Shown here: piece after piece, positions 7,284-18,065 of the stretch
Numbering within the stretch: the first letter of the stretch is position 1
Layout: each line of letters starts with the position of its first letter
Assembly: GCF_003985145.1 (NCBI RefSeq)
Contig: NZ_ML133530.1
Location: 169,581 to 233,580, forward strand
Length of the DNA stretch: 64,000 bases
Reading direction: 5' to 3'
Source of the DNA: Rhizobium anhuiense
GTDB taxonomy: Bacteria; Pseudomonadota; Alphaproteobacteria; Rhizobiales; Rhizobiaceae
Made by a program: the position numbers and the translations under genes
The notes under the pieces: model-generated
What the model was told of the DNA's origin: nothing
The model's database searches: none
What the model saw: the letters and a program-made list of their open reading frames with translations, nothing else

Positions 7284-8415
7284 CCACGCAGCGGACTTCG
7301 TCCTGCAGGCCATAAGCTTCGACACTCTGGAAGGCTGGAAGGATGATGATCCTTCCGGCCTTTTTGAAGTCATGCGACGCTGCCGGCGGCAAATCAGCGA
7401 TGTCAAACCGTACCGCACCGGATCGCTTGGCCTGAGTTCGGAAGACCTGCTCCCGCTTCTGGTCGCCGCCGAAGATGTCAGTCCGTCATCTCCGGCATCG
7501 GCGCGCGCCTTTTTCGAGACGCACTGTCGACCCTTTCTGATCCGCCGCAAGGACGGCAATTCCGGCTTCGTCACCGCCTTCTACGAGCCTGACATCGAGG
7601 TGTCGGAGCGGCCGGACGAAATATTCCGTTTCCCTTTCTACAGGCGCCCGGATGATCTGATCGATCTCGACGACGCCAATCGCCCCGCCGAGCTCGACAG
7701 CGCCTATGCTTTCGGCCGTCTGCATGACGGCCGCATCGGTGCCTATCCGGACCGCCGCGCCATCGATCAGGGTTTTCTCGAAGGCCGAGGCCTCGAAATC
7801 GCCTGGGCGAAGTCGAAGGTCGATGTCTTCTTCGTGCATGTGCAGGGCGCTGCCCGCCTGCGTTATCGGGATGGCCATATCGGCCGCATCACCTATGCCG
7901 CGAAGGCCGGCCATGCTTTTTCGGCGATCGGCAAGTTGCTGATCGAGAGGGGCGAGATCGATCGGGCGGAGATTTCGATGCAGGCGATCCGCGCCTGGCT
8001 GGCGCGCAATCCCGAGCGCGTCGACGAGGTGCTGTGGCATAACCACTCTTATATTTTCTTCCGGGAAGCGCCCTCGCAGGCTTTCAGCCTGCGAACCGCC
8101 GATCCTGGGGCCGGTCCGATCGCCGCCGCCAAGGTGCCGCTTCTCGCCGGGCGCTCGCTTGCGGTCGACCGGATGATCCATACGTTCGGTTTTCCCTTTT
8201 TCATTCGCGCCGAAAGCCTCACCCATCTCGATCACGGTCGACCGTTCCGCCGGCTGATGCTGGCGCTCGACACCGGCTCGGCGATCGTCGGGCCGGCGCG
8301 CGGTGACATCTTCACCGGCTCGGGGGATATGGCTGGGGAAAGTGCCGGCACGGTCCGCAACGATGCCGATTTTGCCATCCTCATCCCCAATGCCGCCGCC
8401 GGAAGATTCGACTGA
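7276..8415 (+). CDS. mltA: Lytic murein transglycosylase A family protein (no visible export signal)
   Basis: The 379-residue product matches the MltA/3D-domain fold: GFVTAFYEPDIEVSER is the start of the MltA domain, and LALDTGSAIVGPARGDIFTG contains the DxG...D region with the aspartate that acts as general acid in E. coli MltA. MltA cleaves the MurNAc-GlcNAc bond to yield 1,6-anhydro-muropeptides. Oddly, the N-terminus MSDHAADFVLQAISFDTLEG lacks a signal peptide or lipobox, and the 20 extra residues reachable by starting at 7216 are not hydrophobic either. The start at 7276 overlaps the Tim44-like gene by 8 bp and the stop overlaps smr by one base. Confidence 0.88.
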   Translation: MSDHAADFVLQAISFDTLEGWKDDDPSGLFEVMRRCRRQISDVKPYRTGSLGLSSEDLLPLLVAAEDVSPSSPASARAFFETHCRPFLIRRKDGNSGFVTAFYEPDIEVSERPDEIFRFPFYRRPDDLIDLDDANRPAELDSAYAFGRLHDGRIGAYPDRRAIDQGFLEGRGLEIAWAKSKVDVFFVHVQGAARLRYRDGHIGRITYAAKAGHAFSAIGKLLIERGEIDRAEISMQAIRAWLARNPERVDEVLWHNHSYIFFREAPSQAFSLRTADPGAGPIAAAKVPLLAGRSLAVDRMIHTFGFPFFIRAESLTHLDHGRPFRRLMLALDTGSAIVGPARGDIFTGSGDMAGESAGTVRNDADFAILIPNAAAGRFD

Positions 8416-8981
8416 TGGCCAGGGATCGCAAGCTCAGCGCAGATGAGAGGATCCTCTGGGGCAAGGTCGCCCGCAGCACGCGGCCGATGCCCGGCAAGGC
8501 GGGCGCGCTGACCGAACTCGACGCCTTTCTTGCCGAAGCCGAAGCGGCGGCCGAACGGGAACAGGAAAAACAGACACCCGCCGCGCCCATGCCGCTGCAG
8601 CCGACGCTACCATCGGCGGCGAAACCGTCGGCGGGGGTGCATCATCCGCTGGAAAAGCCGGTCAAACGCAAGATCGCCAAGGGCCGGCTGGCGCTCGAAG
8701 CGCGGATCGACCTGCATGGGCTGGTGCAGAGCGAGGCCCATTCCATCCTTCTCGACTTCCTGATCCGGGCGCATGAGCGCGGCATGCGCCATGTGCTTGT
8801 CATCACCGGCAAGGGCAGCTCGATGGGCAGCGAAGGCGCGCTGAAGCGGGCCGTGCCGCTCTGGTTCTCCAAGCCCGAATTCCGCTACCTGATCTCGTCA
8901 TATGAACCTGCCGCGCAGCATCATGGCGGCGAGGGCGCGCTCTATATTCGCCTGTCGCGGCGGCATGGGGAAAGACCATGA
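8415..8981 (+). CDS. Smr domain protein
   Basis: The 188-residue protein has a disordered, Ala/Pro-rich first half and a C-terminal Smr (small MutS-related) domain, recognised by ARIDLHGLVQSEAH, the LDLHG-type motif, and HVLVITGKGSS, the glycine-rich TGxG motif. Stand-alone Smr domains are nucleic-acid nicking enzymes; in E. coli SmrB cuts mRNA at collided ribosomes, but assignment to that function here is not established. It is translationally coupled at both ends: one base with mltA, and an ATGA overlap with the HTH gene. Confidence 0.88.
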   Translation: MARDRKLSADERILWGKVARSTRPMPGKAGALTELDAFLAEAEAAAEREQEKQTPAAPMPLQPTLPSAAKPSAGVHHPLEKPVKRKIAKGRLALEARIDLHGLVQSEAHSILLDFLIRAHERGMRHVLVITGKGSSMGSEGALKRAVPLWFSKPEFRYLISSYEPAAQHHGGEGALYIRLSRRHGERP

Positions 8982-9355
8982 CACCCTTCGGAGAGGCGGT
9001 TCGCCGGCTGAGAGCGCGCAAGGGCGTCTCGCAGAAGGAGATGGCGCAAGCGCTGAACGTCTCTCCCGCCTATCTCTCGGCGCTCGAACATGGAAAGCGT
9101 GGCCTGCCGACATTCGACCTGCTGCAGCGCATCGCCGGCTATTTCAACATCATCTGGGATGAGGCCGAGGAACTGTTCCTGCTCGCCCGCTCATCCGACC
9201 CGCGTGTCGTCATCGACACGTCAGGCCTGCCTCCCGAATATACCGAATTTGCCAACCGGCTGGCGCGGCGGATTCGCAGCCTTGACAGTGCGGAGATAGG
9301 CCGGCTATCGGCTCTTCTCGAAAATGGCGGCAAAGGCGACGGAAAAGCGTCATAA
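8978..9355 (+). CDS. XRE-family HTH transcriptional regulator
   Basis: This 125-residue protein has an N-terminal Cro/C1-type helix-turn-helix (about residues 4-62; SQKEMAQALNVSPAYLSALEHGKRG is the HTH itself), then LLQRIAGYFNI, and a short helical C-terminal part that probably mediates dimerisation. The family resembles the cell-envelope-linked small XRE regulators found next to mltA/smr in rhizobia; targets are unknown. It overlaps smr by 4 bp and ends 134 bp before gyrB, so it is the last gene of the Tim44-mltA-smr-HTH run. Confidence 0.85.
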   Translation: MTPFGEAVRRLRARKGVSQKEMAQALNVSPAYLSALEHGKRGLPTFDLLQRIAGYFNIIWDEAEELFLLARSSDPRVVIDTSGLPPEYTEFANRLARRIRSLDSAEIGRLSALLENGGKGDGKAS

Positions 9356-9357
9356 TC

Positions 9358-9379
9358 CCCTGTTTTATGCCCTGTTTTA
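9358..9379. repeat. Tandem 12-bp repeat upstream of gyrB
   Basis: CCCTGTTTTA occurs at 9358-9367 and again at 9370-9379, a 12-bp period just after the HTH stop codon. The same segment can pair CCCCT (9357-9361) with AGGGG (9379-9383). It may be an operator or part of a terminator for the upstream run; about 110 bp remain to the gyrB start, with a candidate -10-like TATATA at about 9413. Confidence 0.45.
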
Positions 9380-9489
9380 GGGGCGTGCCATGGGAACTGG
9401 GTTCAAAAAACCTATATACAAGAGGGAAGAAAGCCGGTGATTCGCAAGGCGCGCCGCAGCTTTACGACAACAGGGAAAATCTCAACAGA

Positions 9490-11925
<2,436 letters not shown>

Positions 11926-11944
11926 TTGATATTTCAGGAATTAG

Positions 11945-11974
11945 AAGCCCCGCTATCCCTGGATGGCGGGGCTT
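11945..11974 (+). terminator. gyrB intrinsic terminator
   Basis: AAGCCCCGC (11945-11953) pairs with GCGGGGCTT (11966-11974) across a 12-base loop, followed by TCGTTT. It lies 20 bp after the gyrB stop. Confidence 0.85.
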
Positions 11975-12012
11975 TCGTTTATCCGGATATCTGCTTGGTC
12001 CCTGGCTTCGCG

Positions 12013-12612
12013 TCAGTTCGCAGCGAAGCGGCCGTTGAAGGCGACGTCGGAGAGCGGCTTGCGCTGGCTGGGGAATTCGCGCGCCTGATTGCGTTCGGAA
12101 AGAACGCTCTTGTCGGCGAGCTTGCCGACGGCGACGCCTGCCTCGACCCGGTACCCCTCGGGAATGGCGAAAGCCTGCCTGATCTCCTCGTGTTTGAGGC
12201 CGCCCATGCCATGGGCGTAGAAACCGGAGAGCCGCGCCTGGATCGCCAGATGCCCCCAGGCCGCACCGGCATCGAAGGAATGGGTGTAGCTCGGCTTCTC
12301 CTCGCCGGAGCCGGCAACGCCGGTGAAGGCGCGCGACACGACGAAGATCAAGGCCGACGCATTCCTCGCCCATTCCTGGTTGGCGTCGACGAGCAATGCG
12401 ACGAATTTCTCCCAATGCTCCGAACCTTTGAGCGCATAGATGAAGCGCCAGGGCTGATGGTTGGCTGAGGACGGAGCCCAATGGGCGGCTTCGAGCAGGC
12501 TGAGCAGCTGCGCTTCCTCGATGATTTCGCCGGTGAAGGCGCGGGGCGACCAGCGATCGAGAAACATCGGATCGATCGGATATTCGGATTCGCGGTGATT
12601 GCTCTTCGTCAT
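12013..12612 (-). CDS. Nitroreductase family oxidoreductase
   Basis: The 199-residue protein belongs to the FMN-dependent nitroreductase superfamily: RWSPRAFTGE near the N-terminus supplies the FMN-phosphate contacts, WAPSSANHQPW is the signature loop, and GAAWGHLAIQARLSGFYAHGMGG is the second FMN region. Such enzymes reduce nitroaromatics, quinones or flavins with NAD(P)H; the physiological substrate cannot be read from sequence. It is read toward gyrB and stands 46 bp downstream of the DUF2218 gene with which it may share a transcript. Confidence 0.88.
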   Translation of the reverse strand: MTKSNHRESEYPIDPMFLDRWSPRAFTGEIIEEAQLLSLLEAAHWAPSSANHQPWRFIYALKGSEHWEKFVALLVDANQEWARNASALIFVVSRAFTGVAGSGEEKPSYTHSFDAGAAWGHLAIQARLSGFYAHGMGGLKHEEIRQAFAIPEGYRVEAGVAVGKLADKSVLSERNQAREFPSQRKPLSDVAFNGRFAAN

Positions 12613-12658
12613 GCTTGTTCCAGGGTTCGGGGCAGAAAATTTGGATCGGGGGCCGGGC

Positions 12659-12943
12659 TCAGTTGGTCCAGACGATGTCGAGCTCCTCGCGGAAGGCGAA
12701 GCGCTTCAGGTGATCGTCGATGACATCATGCATTCTTTGCTGTTGCGCGGGATCGGCGACGGAAAGTGTCATGGTCAGCGCCGCATCGTCGGCAGAAAAC
12801 GTCACCTCGGCCGTATCGCTGAACGGCACCCGGCCCTTCACGGGATCGAAATCGACGCTGAACTTGTGGCTCCAGTGTTTGCAAAGCTGCTGCAGGTAGC
12901 GGCTCGCATGTTCGGTCCGCACGACGGCCTTGGAGAGATGCAT
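12659..12943 (-). CDS. DUF2218 protein
   Basis: This small protein (94 residues from the ATG at 12943, preceded by TGGAG) has the DUF2218 pattern: HASRYLQQLCKHWSHKF near the N-terminus and an acidic C-terminal half. DUF2218 proteins are widespread, often near siderophore, redox or transport genes, and have no proven function. A longer in-frame reading from 13012 lacks the family match. It is divergent from the glutathionyl-hydroquinone reductase gene (170 bp apart), and with the nitroreductase suggests a small redox or detoxification neighbourhood. Confidence 0.82.
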   Translation of the reverse strand: MHLSKAVVRTEHASRYLQQLCKHWSHKFSVDFDPVKGRVPFSDTAEVTFSADDAALTMTLSVADPAQQQRMHDVIDDHLKRFAFREELDIVWTN

Positions 12944-13113
12944 GTCGAACTCCACTTCATCTTGTATCGCGGAGTCATATTTCCTGCGTCCTCGGCTTGG
13001 CAAGCGCAGCATCGTCGCAGTTTGGGTGTACAGACTGTCTCCAGAAAAGCGCCCTCACGCTGGCGTCGAAGCAGGATAATGAACGGTCTCGTCAATCGAT
13101 TGGAGAGTTGCGC

Positions 13114-14067
13114 ATGCTGGTGAACGGAAAATGGACGGAAGACTGGCAGCCCGTCCAGGCCAAGGACGAGAAGGGCGGTTTCATCAGGCAGACCTCGAGT
13201 TTCCGCAATTGGGTGACCCCGGATGGCACCGCCGGGCCGACGGGCGAAGGCGGCTTTGAAGCCAGCGCCGGCCGTTATCATCTCTATGTCGCCTATATCT
13301 GCCCCTGGGCCTCGCGCACCTTGATCGGCCGCAAACTCAAGGGCCTGGAAGACGTCATCTCCGTTTCCGTCGTCGAACCGCTGCTGAGCAAGCAGGGCTG
13401 GCGTTTCGGTGATTATCCCGGTGCGACGCAGGATCACGTCAATGGCGTAACCTATATGCATGAAATCTATACCAGGGCAGCACCCGATTTCACCGGCCGG
13501 GCCACCGTGCCGGTTCTCTGGGACAAGCGGAAAAAGACCATCGTCAACAATGAATCCGCCGATATCCTGCGCATGCTGAACGGCGGCTTCGGCAACTTGG
13601 CAAAAAATCCGATCGATCTTTACCCGGCGGAAAGGCGCGCCGAGATCGATGCTTTCAACGATCGCATCTATCCGACCCTCAACAACGGCGTCTACCGCGC
13701 CGGCTTCGCCACCACCCAGATCGCCTACGAAGAAGCCTTCGCCGATGTGTTTTCCTGCCTCGACTGGGTCGATCCGCAATTCGAAGGCCGGCCTTTTCTT
13801 TTCGCCGAGCATCCGACGGAAAGCGATATTCGGCTTTTCGTGACGCTGGTGCGCTTCGACGTCGCCTATCACGGCATCTTCAAATGCAATCTGCACCGTC
13901 TTTCCGACTATCCGAACCTGCGCGCCTTCTGCCGTCGCATGCTGGATTGGCCGGGCATCGCAGAAACGGTGAATCTCGATCACATCAAGCGCGGCTACTA
14001 TTCGGTCGAAAGCCTCAATCCGACGAAAATCGTCCCTGCCGGCCCCGATCTGGCCGAAATTTTTTGA
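13114..14067 (+). CDS. yqjG: Glutathionyl-hydroquinone reductase (Xi-class GST)
   Basis: The 317-residue enzyme belongs to the ECM4/YqjG family, which reduces glutathionyl-hydroquinones to hydroquinones and free glutathione disulfide. The catalytic cysteine is Cys63 in AYICPWASRT; the Xi-class features WVTPDG, NNESADILRMLN and the helical C-terminal GST domain follow. The ATG at 13114 sits behind TGGAGAG; an extension from 12997 is unconserved. A likely role is recycling of quinones or aromatic degradation products encountered in soil and root exudates. Confidence 0.92.
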   Translation: MLVNGKWTEDWQPVQAKDEKGGFIRQTSSFRNWVTPDGTAGPTGEGGFEASAGRYHLYVAYICPWASRTLIGRKLKGLEDVISVSVVEPLLSKQGWRFGDYPGATQDHVNGVTYMHEIYTRAAPDFTGRATVPVLWDKRKKTIVNNESADILRMLNGGFGNLAKNPIDLYPAERRAEIDAFNDRIYPTLNNGVYRAGFATTQIAYEEAFADVFSCLDWVDPQFEGRPFLFAEHPTESDIRLFVTLVRFDVAYHGIFKCNLHRLSDYPNLRAFCRRMLDWPGIAETVNLDHIKRGYYSVESLNPTKIVPAGPDLAEIF

Positions 14068-14218
14068 AGCATGATGTCGAATGGATGGAGGCAGTTTTCG
14101 GCAAAAATCATCCGAATTGCAGAAAAGCCGTACCGCTTGCCGGCAAAGCCGTAATGACACCGATGAATAATTCGTTCATAGGTGGTTGCAAATCCGTTTT
14201 CGATGAGGAGGAATTTCC

Positions 14219-15061
14219 ATGAAGCTGATGCGTGTTGGCGAAGCAGGCAGTGAAAAACCAGCGCTTCTCGATGCCGATGGCAAGATCCGCGATCTCTCCG
14301 GTCATGTCGCCGATATCGGCGGCGAGGCGATCACGCCGGCAGGCCTTGCGAAGATCGCTGCGATCGATCCCAGGAGCCTTCCGGAGCTTTCCCCCGGCCG
14401 CATCGGCGCCTGCGTCGCAGGCACTGGCAAGTTCATCTGCATCGGCTTGAATTATTCGGATCACGCTGCCGAAACCGGTGCGACCGTGCCGCCCGAGCCG
14501 ATCATCTTCATGAAAGCAACATCGGCGATCGTCGGGCCGAACGACGATGTCATCATCCCCCGCGGTTCGGAAAAGACCGATTGGGAAGTCGAACTCGGCG
14601 TCGTTATCGGCAAAACTGCCAAATATGTAACGGAAGCCGAAGCGCTGGATTATGTCGCCGGCTATTGCGTCTCCAATGACGTTTCCGAGCGCGCTTTCCA
14701 GACCGAGCGGTCCGGTCAATGGACCAAGGGCAAATCCTGCGACACCTTTGGCCCGATCGGCCCCTGGCTCGTCACCAAGGATGAAATTCCGCAACCGCAG
14801 AACCTCGGCATGTGGCTGACGGTCAACGGCCAGAAGATGCAGAACGGCTCGTCGAAGACGATGGTTTACGGCGTTGCTTTTCTCGTCTCCTACCTCAGCC
14901 AGTTCATGTCGCTGCATCCCGGTGACGTGATCTCGACCGGTACGCCTCCGGGCGTCGGTATGGGCCTTAAGCCGCCGCGTTATCTCAAGGCCGGCGACGT
15001 GGTCGAACTCGGCATCGAAGGTCTCGGCACGCAGAAGCAGACCTTCGTAGCGGATCGTTAA
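14219..15061 (+). CDS. Fumarylacetoacetate hydrolase family protein
   Basis: The 280-residue protein has a short N-terminal domain and the FAH catalytic domain: FICIGLNYSDHAAETG, PIIFMKATSAIVG, the metal ligands in DWEVELGVVIG, and the C-terminal PGDVISTGTPPGVGMG. Relatives include ureidoglycolate lyase, 2-hydroxyhepta-2,4-dienedioate isomerase and acylpyruvases; substrate cannot be decided here. A GAGGAG ribosome-binding site precedes the ATG. It follows the glutathionyl-hydroquinone reductase gene after 151 bp, in which I see no gene, and the pairing hints at aromatic compound turnover. Confidence 0.9.
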   Translation: MKLMRVGEAGSEKPALLDADGKIRDLSGHVADIGGEAITPAGLAKIAAIDPRSLPELSPGRIGACVAGTGKFICIGLNYSDHAAETGATVPPEPIIFMKATSAIVGPNDDVIIPRGSEKTDWEVELGVVIGKTAKYVTEAEALDYVAGYCVSNDVSERAFQTERSGQWTKGKSCDTFGPIGPWLVTKDEIPQPQNLGMWLTVNGQKMQNGSSKTMVYGVAFLVSYLSQFMSLHPGDVISTGTPPGVGMGLKPPRYLKAGDVVELGIEGLGTQKQTFVADR

Positions 15062-15155
15062 CGACGCTTCCTGCTGAGAAACTTAAGTTTTCAGGCTGAT
15101 GATGATGCCGGAGATCAATTCTGCGGCATTTCTTGTGTGGGTCTGGCTCGTCCAT

Positions 15156-15168
15156 GTTGCTGTGCAAC
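15156..15168. promoter_or_regulatory. Palindrome GTTGC-TGT-GCAAC upstream of phaZ
   Basis: This perfect 5-bp inverted repeat with a 3-base centre lies about 100 bp before the phaZ start in the only sizeable gap nearby (15062-15265). Its TGC-N3-GCA core resembles the TGC/GCA-type sites described for the PHB-responsive repressor PhaR; that link is inference. Confidence 0.4.
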
Positions 15169-15265
15169 AAAAAACTGTTAGTCTGCGTTACGTGCCCGCA
15201 TGGCGAAAAGACTCGATGCCTTTCAATCGGCGTCATCTTTTCGATAGAGAAAGGTGGCGCCTTCC

Positions 15266-16543
15266 ATGTTTTATCAGCTTTATGAATTGAACCATGCCGC
15301 CATGGCGCCGTTTCGCGCCGCGGCCGATATCATGCGGTTTGCTTATGCCAATCCGCTGAACCCGTTCGCCCACACGCCGTTCGGCCGGACGATGGCGGCA
15401 AGCCTCGAAATGTTCGAACGCACGACGCGGCGCTACGGCAAACCGGAATTCGGACTGAAGCAGACCACGGTCGGTGATCAGACAGTTTCCGTCCGCGAAG
15501 AGATCATCTGGTCGCGACCTTTCTGCAATCTCCTGCATTTCGCCCGCAATGTTCCGCCGGCCCGCGGCAATGACCCGCGCATCCTGATCGTCGCGCCGAT
15601 GTCCGGCCACTACGCCACGCTGCTACGCGGCACGGTCGAAGCGCTGCTGCCGAGTGCGGATGTCTACATCACCGACTGGATCGACGCCCGCATGGTGCCG
15701 ATGACGGAAGGCACGTTCGATTTCGACGATTACGTCGATTATGTCATCGAGATGCTGCATTTCCTCGGCCATGACACGCATGTTATCGCCGTCTGTCAGC
15801 CTTCCGTCCCTGTGTTGGCAGCCGCTGCCGTGATGGAGGAAGCCAATGATCCGCTGTCGCCCTCGTCCATGACGCTGATGGGCGGCCCGATCGACACGCG
15901 CATCAACCCGACGGCGGTCAACAAGCTCGCGCAGGAGCGGTCGCTGCAGTGGTTCTCCGACAATGTCATCATGAACGTGCCCTGGCCGCAGCCGGGTTTC
16001 ATGCGCCCGGTCTATCCAGGATTCCTGCAGCTTTCGGGCTTCATGTCGATGAACCTCGATCGCCATCTCGTCGCGCACAAGGAATTCTTCATGCATCTCG
16101 TGAAGAACGACGGCGAGCCGGAAAAACATCGCGATTTCTACGACGAATATCTCGCCGTCATGGATCTGACCGCCGAATTCTATCTGCAGACGGTGGAGGA
16201 GGTCTTCATCAAGCATTCACTGCCGAAGGGTGAGTTGATGCATCGCGGCAAACGCGTCGATCCGGCGGCAATTCGCAAGGTGGCGCTTCTGACCGTCGAA
16301 GGTGAAAATGACGATATCTCGGGGGTCGGTCAGACAAAGGCGGCGCAGACCATCTGCGTGAACATTCCCGAAGATATGCGCATGCATTATCTCCAGCCGG
16401 ATGTCGGTCATTATGGCGTTTTCAACGGTTCGCGTTTCCGCCGCGAGATTGCGCCGCGCATCATCAATTTCGTCCGCCAGCATTCCCGTTCGGCCGTTAA
16501 GCCTCCGGTCCCGCGTGTCATCAAGGGCGGTCGGACGGGCTGA
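15266..16543 (+). CDS. phaZ: Intracellular polyhydroxybutyrate depolymerase
   Basis: The 425-residue protein belongs to the intracellular PHB depolymerase family that mobilises native carbon-storage granules to 3-hydroxybutyrate. It is an alpha/beta hydrolase whose nucleophile is a cysteine, Cys177 in HVIAVCQPSVP, rather than serine; MSGHYATLLRGTV is the oxyanion region and PDVGHYGVFNG carries the catalytic histidine. There is no signal peptide, as expected. The ATG at 15266 follows AGAAAGGTGG; a GTG 12 bp upstream is less likely. Rhizobia store PHB in free life and during infection. Confidence 0.93.
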   Translation: MFYQLYELNHAAMAPFRAAADIMRFAYANPLNPFAHTPFGRTMAASLEMFERTTRRYGKPEFGLKQTTVGDQTVSVREEIIWSRPFCNLLHFARNVPPARGNDPRILIVAPMSGHYATLLRGTVEALLPSADVYITDWIDARMVPMTEGTFDFDDYVDYVIEMLHFLGHDTHVIAVCQPSVPVLAAAAVMEEANDPLSPSSMTLMGGPIDTRINPTAVNKLAQERSLQWFSDNVIMNVPWPQPGFMRPVYPGFLQLSGFMSMNLDRHLVAHKEFFMHLVKNDGEPEKHRDFYDEYLAVMDLTAEFYLQTVEEVFIKHSLPKGELMHRGKRVDPAAIRKVALLTVEGENDDISGVGQTKAAQTICVNIPEDMRMHYLQPDVGHYGVFNGSRFRREIAPRIINFVRQHSRSAVKPPVPRVIKGGRTG

Positions 16544-16560
16544 TTCAGCGATAGCTGAAT
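16543..16560 (+). terminator. Weak hairpin after phaZ
   Basis: ATTCAGC-GATA-GCTGAAT forms a perfect 7-bp stem that starts at the phaZ stop codon. There is no T-run, so it may protect mRNA ends rather than terminate. Confidence 0.45.
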
Positions 16561-16688
16561 TAGCAAAACGGATTCAAGGCCTTGTTCGATTTCGCGGGCA
16601 ATCGTCTTGAAGGCACCTATTGCGGTAACCACATCGATTTCAGCGTTCGGTATCCTGCCGGGCGCGGAAAGCGAGGGATACCCGCACG

Positions 16689-17123
16689 ATGAACCAGTCA
16701 GCATTGCTTCGACCGGATTGGACTCCGGCTACCATTGCCCTGATGATTCTCGGCTTCATGGTTTTCTGGCCTCTGGGTCTTGCCATGCTTGCCTACATCA
16801 TCTTCGGCGACCGTCTGCGCGGCTTCAAGCGTGACGTCAACCAGGCGACCGATGGCTTCTTTGCCTCCTGCCGCCGCCCGCATGGACGGCACCGCCCGCA
16901 CTTCTCGACCGGCAACGTCGCCTTCGACGACTGGCGCAAGGCCGAGATCGACCGGATCGAGGAAGAGCGCCGCAAGCTCGACGAAATGCGCGAGGAATTT
17001 GACGCTTACATGCGTGAACTCCGCCGCGCCAAGGATCAAGAAGAGTTCGACCGCTTCATGCGCGACCGCAAGAACGCCAAGCGCGATGACAACGGCCCGG
17101 TCGCTGAGTATCAGACGCCGTGA
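16689..17123 (+). CDS. DUF2852 membrane-anchored protein
   Basis: The 144-residue protein has one N-terminal transmembrane segment (about residues 14-38, TIALMILGFMVFWPLGLAML) followed by a His/Arg-rich linker and a long charged helix (DEMREEFDAYMRELRRAKDQ) that is probably coiled coil. This is DUF2852, an alphaproteobacterial family without an assigned function. It is flanked by phaZ and a metallopeptidase gene and closed by a clear terminator, so it may be monocistronic. Confidence 0.82.
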   Translation: MNQSALLRPDWTPATIALMILGFMVFWPLGLAMLAYIIFGDRLRGFKRDVNQATDGFFASCRRPHGRHRPHFSTGNVAFDDWRKAEIDRIEEERRKLDEMREEFDAYMRELRRAKDQEEFDRFMRDRKNAKRDDNGPVAEYQTP

Positions 17124-17145
17124 ACGCCTGAACCATCAAATGATG

Positions 17146-17167
17146 ACCGGCATCTTCCGATGCCGGT
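17146..17167 (+). terminator. Intrinsic terminator after the DUF2852 gene
   Basis: ACCGGCATC (17146-17154) and GATGCCGGT (17159-17167) form a perfect 9-bp stem with a TTCC tetraloop, followed by TTTTTCC. Confidence 0.9.
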
Positions 17168-17231
17168 TTTTCCATGTCTGCCTGCCTGGCAAATCGTTTA
17201 GATTCGGCGGCGAATCGGATAGAAAACAGCC

Positions 17232-17990
17232 ATGTTTCCGCTTCTGAAGACAAGGCCGAAAGCGCGAAAGCCGGTTGCGCCCGAAACGCGGACGCTCGAC
17301 GTCGCCGGCCGGCTGATGCCGTTGACCATCAAGCAGCATGACCGGGCGACGCGCATCACGCTGCGTATCGAACCGGGTGGCCGGGCCTTGAAGATGACGG
17401 TGCCGAAGGGCCTGGCGACGCGTGAGGTCAATGCCTTCCTCGATCGCCACCAGGGCTGGTTGCTCACCAAGCTTGCCAAGTTTTCGACCGATACCGGCCT
17501 GCGCGACGGCGGCCAAATTCTGTTTCGCGGCGTTTCCCATCACATCCAGCATACCGGCGGCTTGCGCGGGCTGACGGAGGCGGTTTTGATAGACGGCAGG
17601 CCGGTGCTGCGCGTCAGCGGCATGCCGGAACATGTCGGACGGCGCATCGCGGCCTTTCTCAAGAAGGAAGCGCGCGCCGATCTCGCCAGACTGGCCACCA
17701 TGCATGCCGGAGCGATCCGGGCGCCGATCCGCTCGATCTCGATGAAGGATACCCGCAGCCGCTGGGGCTCGTGCTCGTCGGAGGGAAATCTGAGCTTTTC
17801 CTGGCGCATCGTCATGGCGCCGCCCGCAGTGATCGATTATCTCGCCGCCCATGAGGTCGCCCATCTCAAGGAAATGAATCATGGGCCGCGGTTCTGGGCG
17901 CTTTGCAAGAAGCTTTGCCCAGGTATGGAGGAAGCGAAATCCTGGCTGAAGCGGCATGGTAGCCAGTTGCACGCCATCGATTTCGATTAG
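17232..17990 (+). CDS. YgjP-like (DUF45) zinc metallopeptidase
   Basis: The 252-residue cytosolic protein has the DUF45/YgjP metallopeptidase core: SRWGSCSSEGNLSFSWR followed by the zinc-binding helix AAHEVAHLKEMNHG (HExxH) and a downstream HGPRFW. The family is related to SprT and WLM proteases; the native substrate is unknown. The N-terminal half is a beta-rich region. It is 75 bp upstream of trpF but probably separately regulated, because the preceding terminator isolates it and no coupling to trpF is seen. Confidence 0.87.
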   Translation: MFPLLKTRPKARKPVAPETRTLDVAGRLMPLTIKQHDRATRITLRIEPGGRALKMTVPKGLATREVNAFLDRHQGWLLTKLAKFSTDTGLRDGGQILFRGVSHHIQHTGGLRGLTEAVLIDGRPVLRVSGMPEHVGRRIAAFLKKEARADLARLATMHAGAIRAPIRSISMKDTRSRWGSCSSEGNLSFSWRIVMAPPAVIDYLAAHEVAHLKEMNHGPRFWALCKKLCPGMEEAKSWLKRHGSQLHAIDFD

Positions 17991-18065
17991 CCCAAAGCCG
18001 CGCTAAATACAGCTTTCCATGCAAATTGGCTCGACTCTTGCCGCATTTCGTGTCACTTCGCTGCC

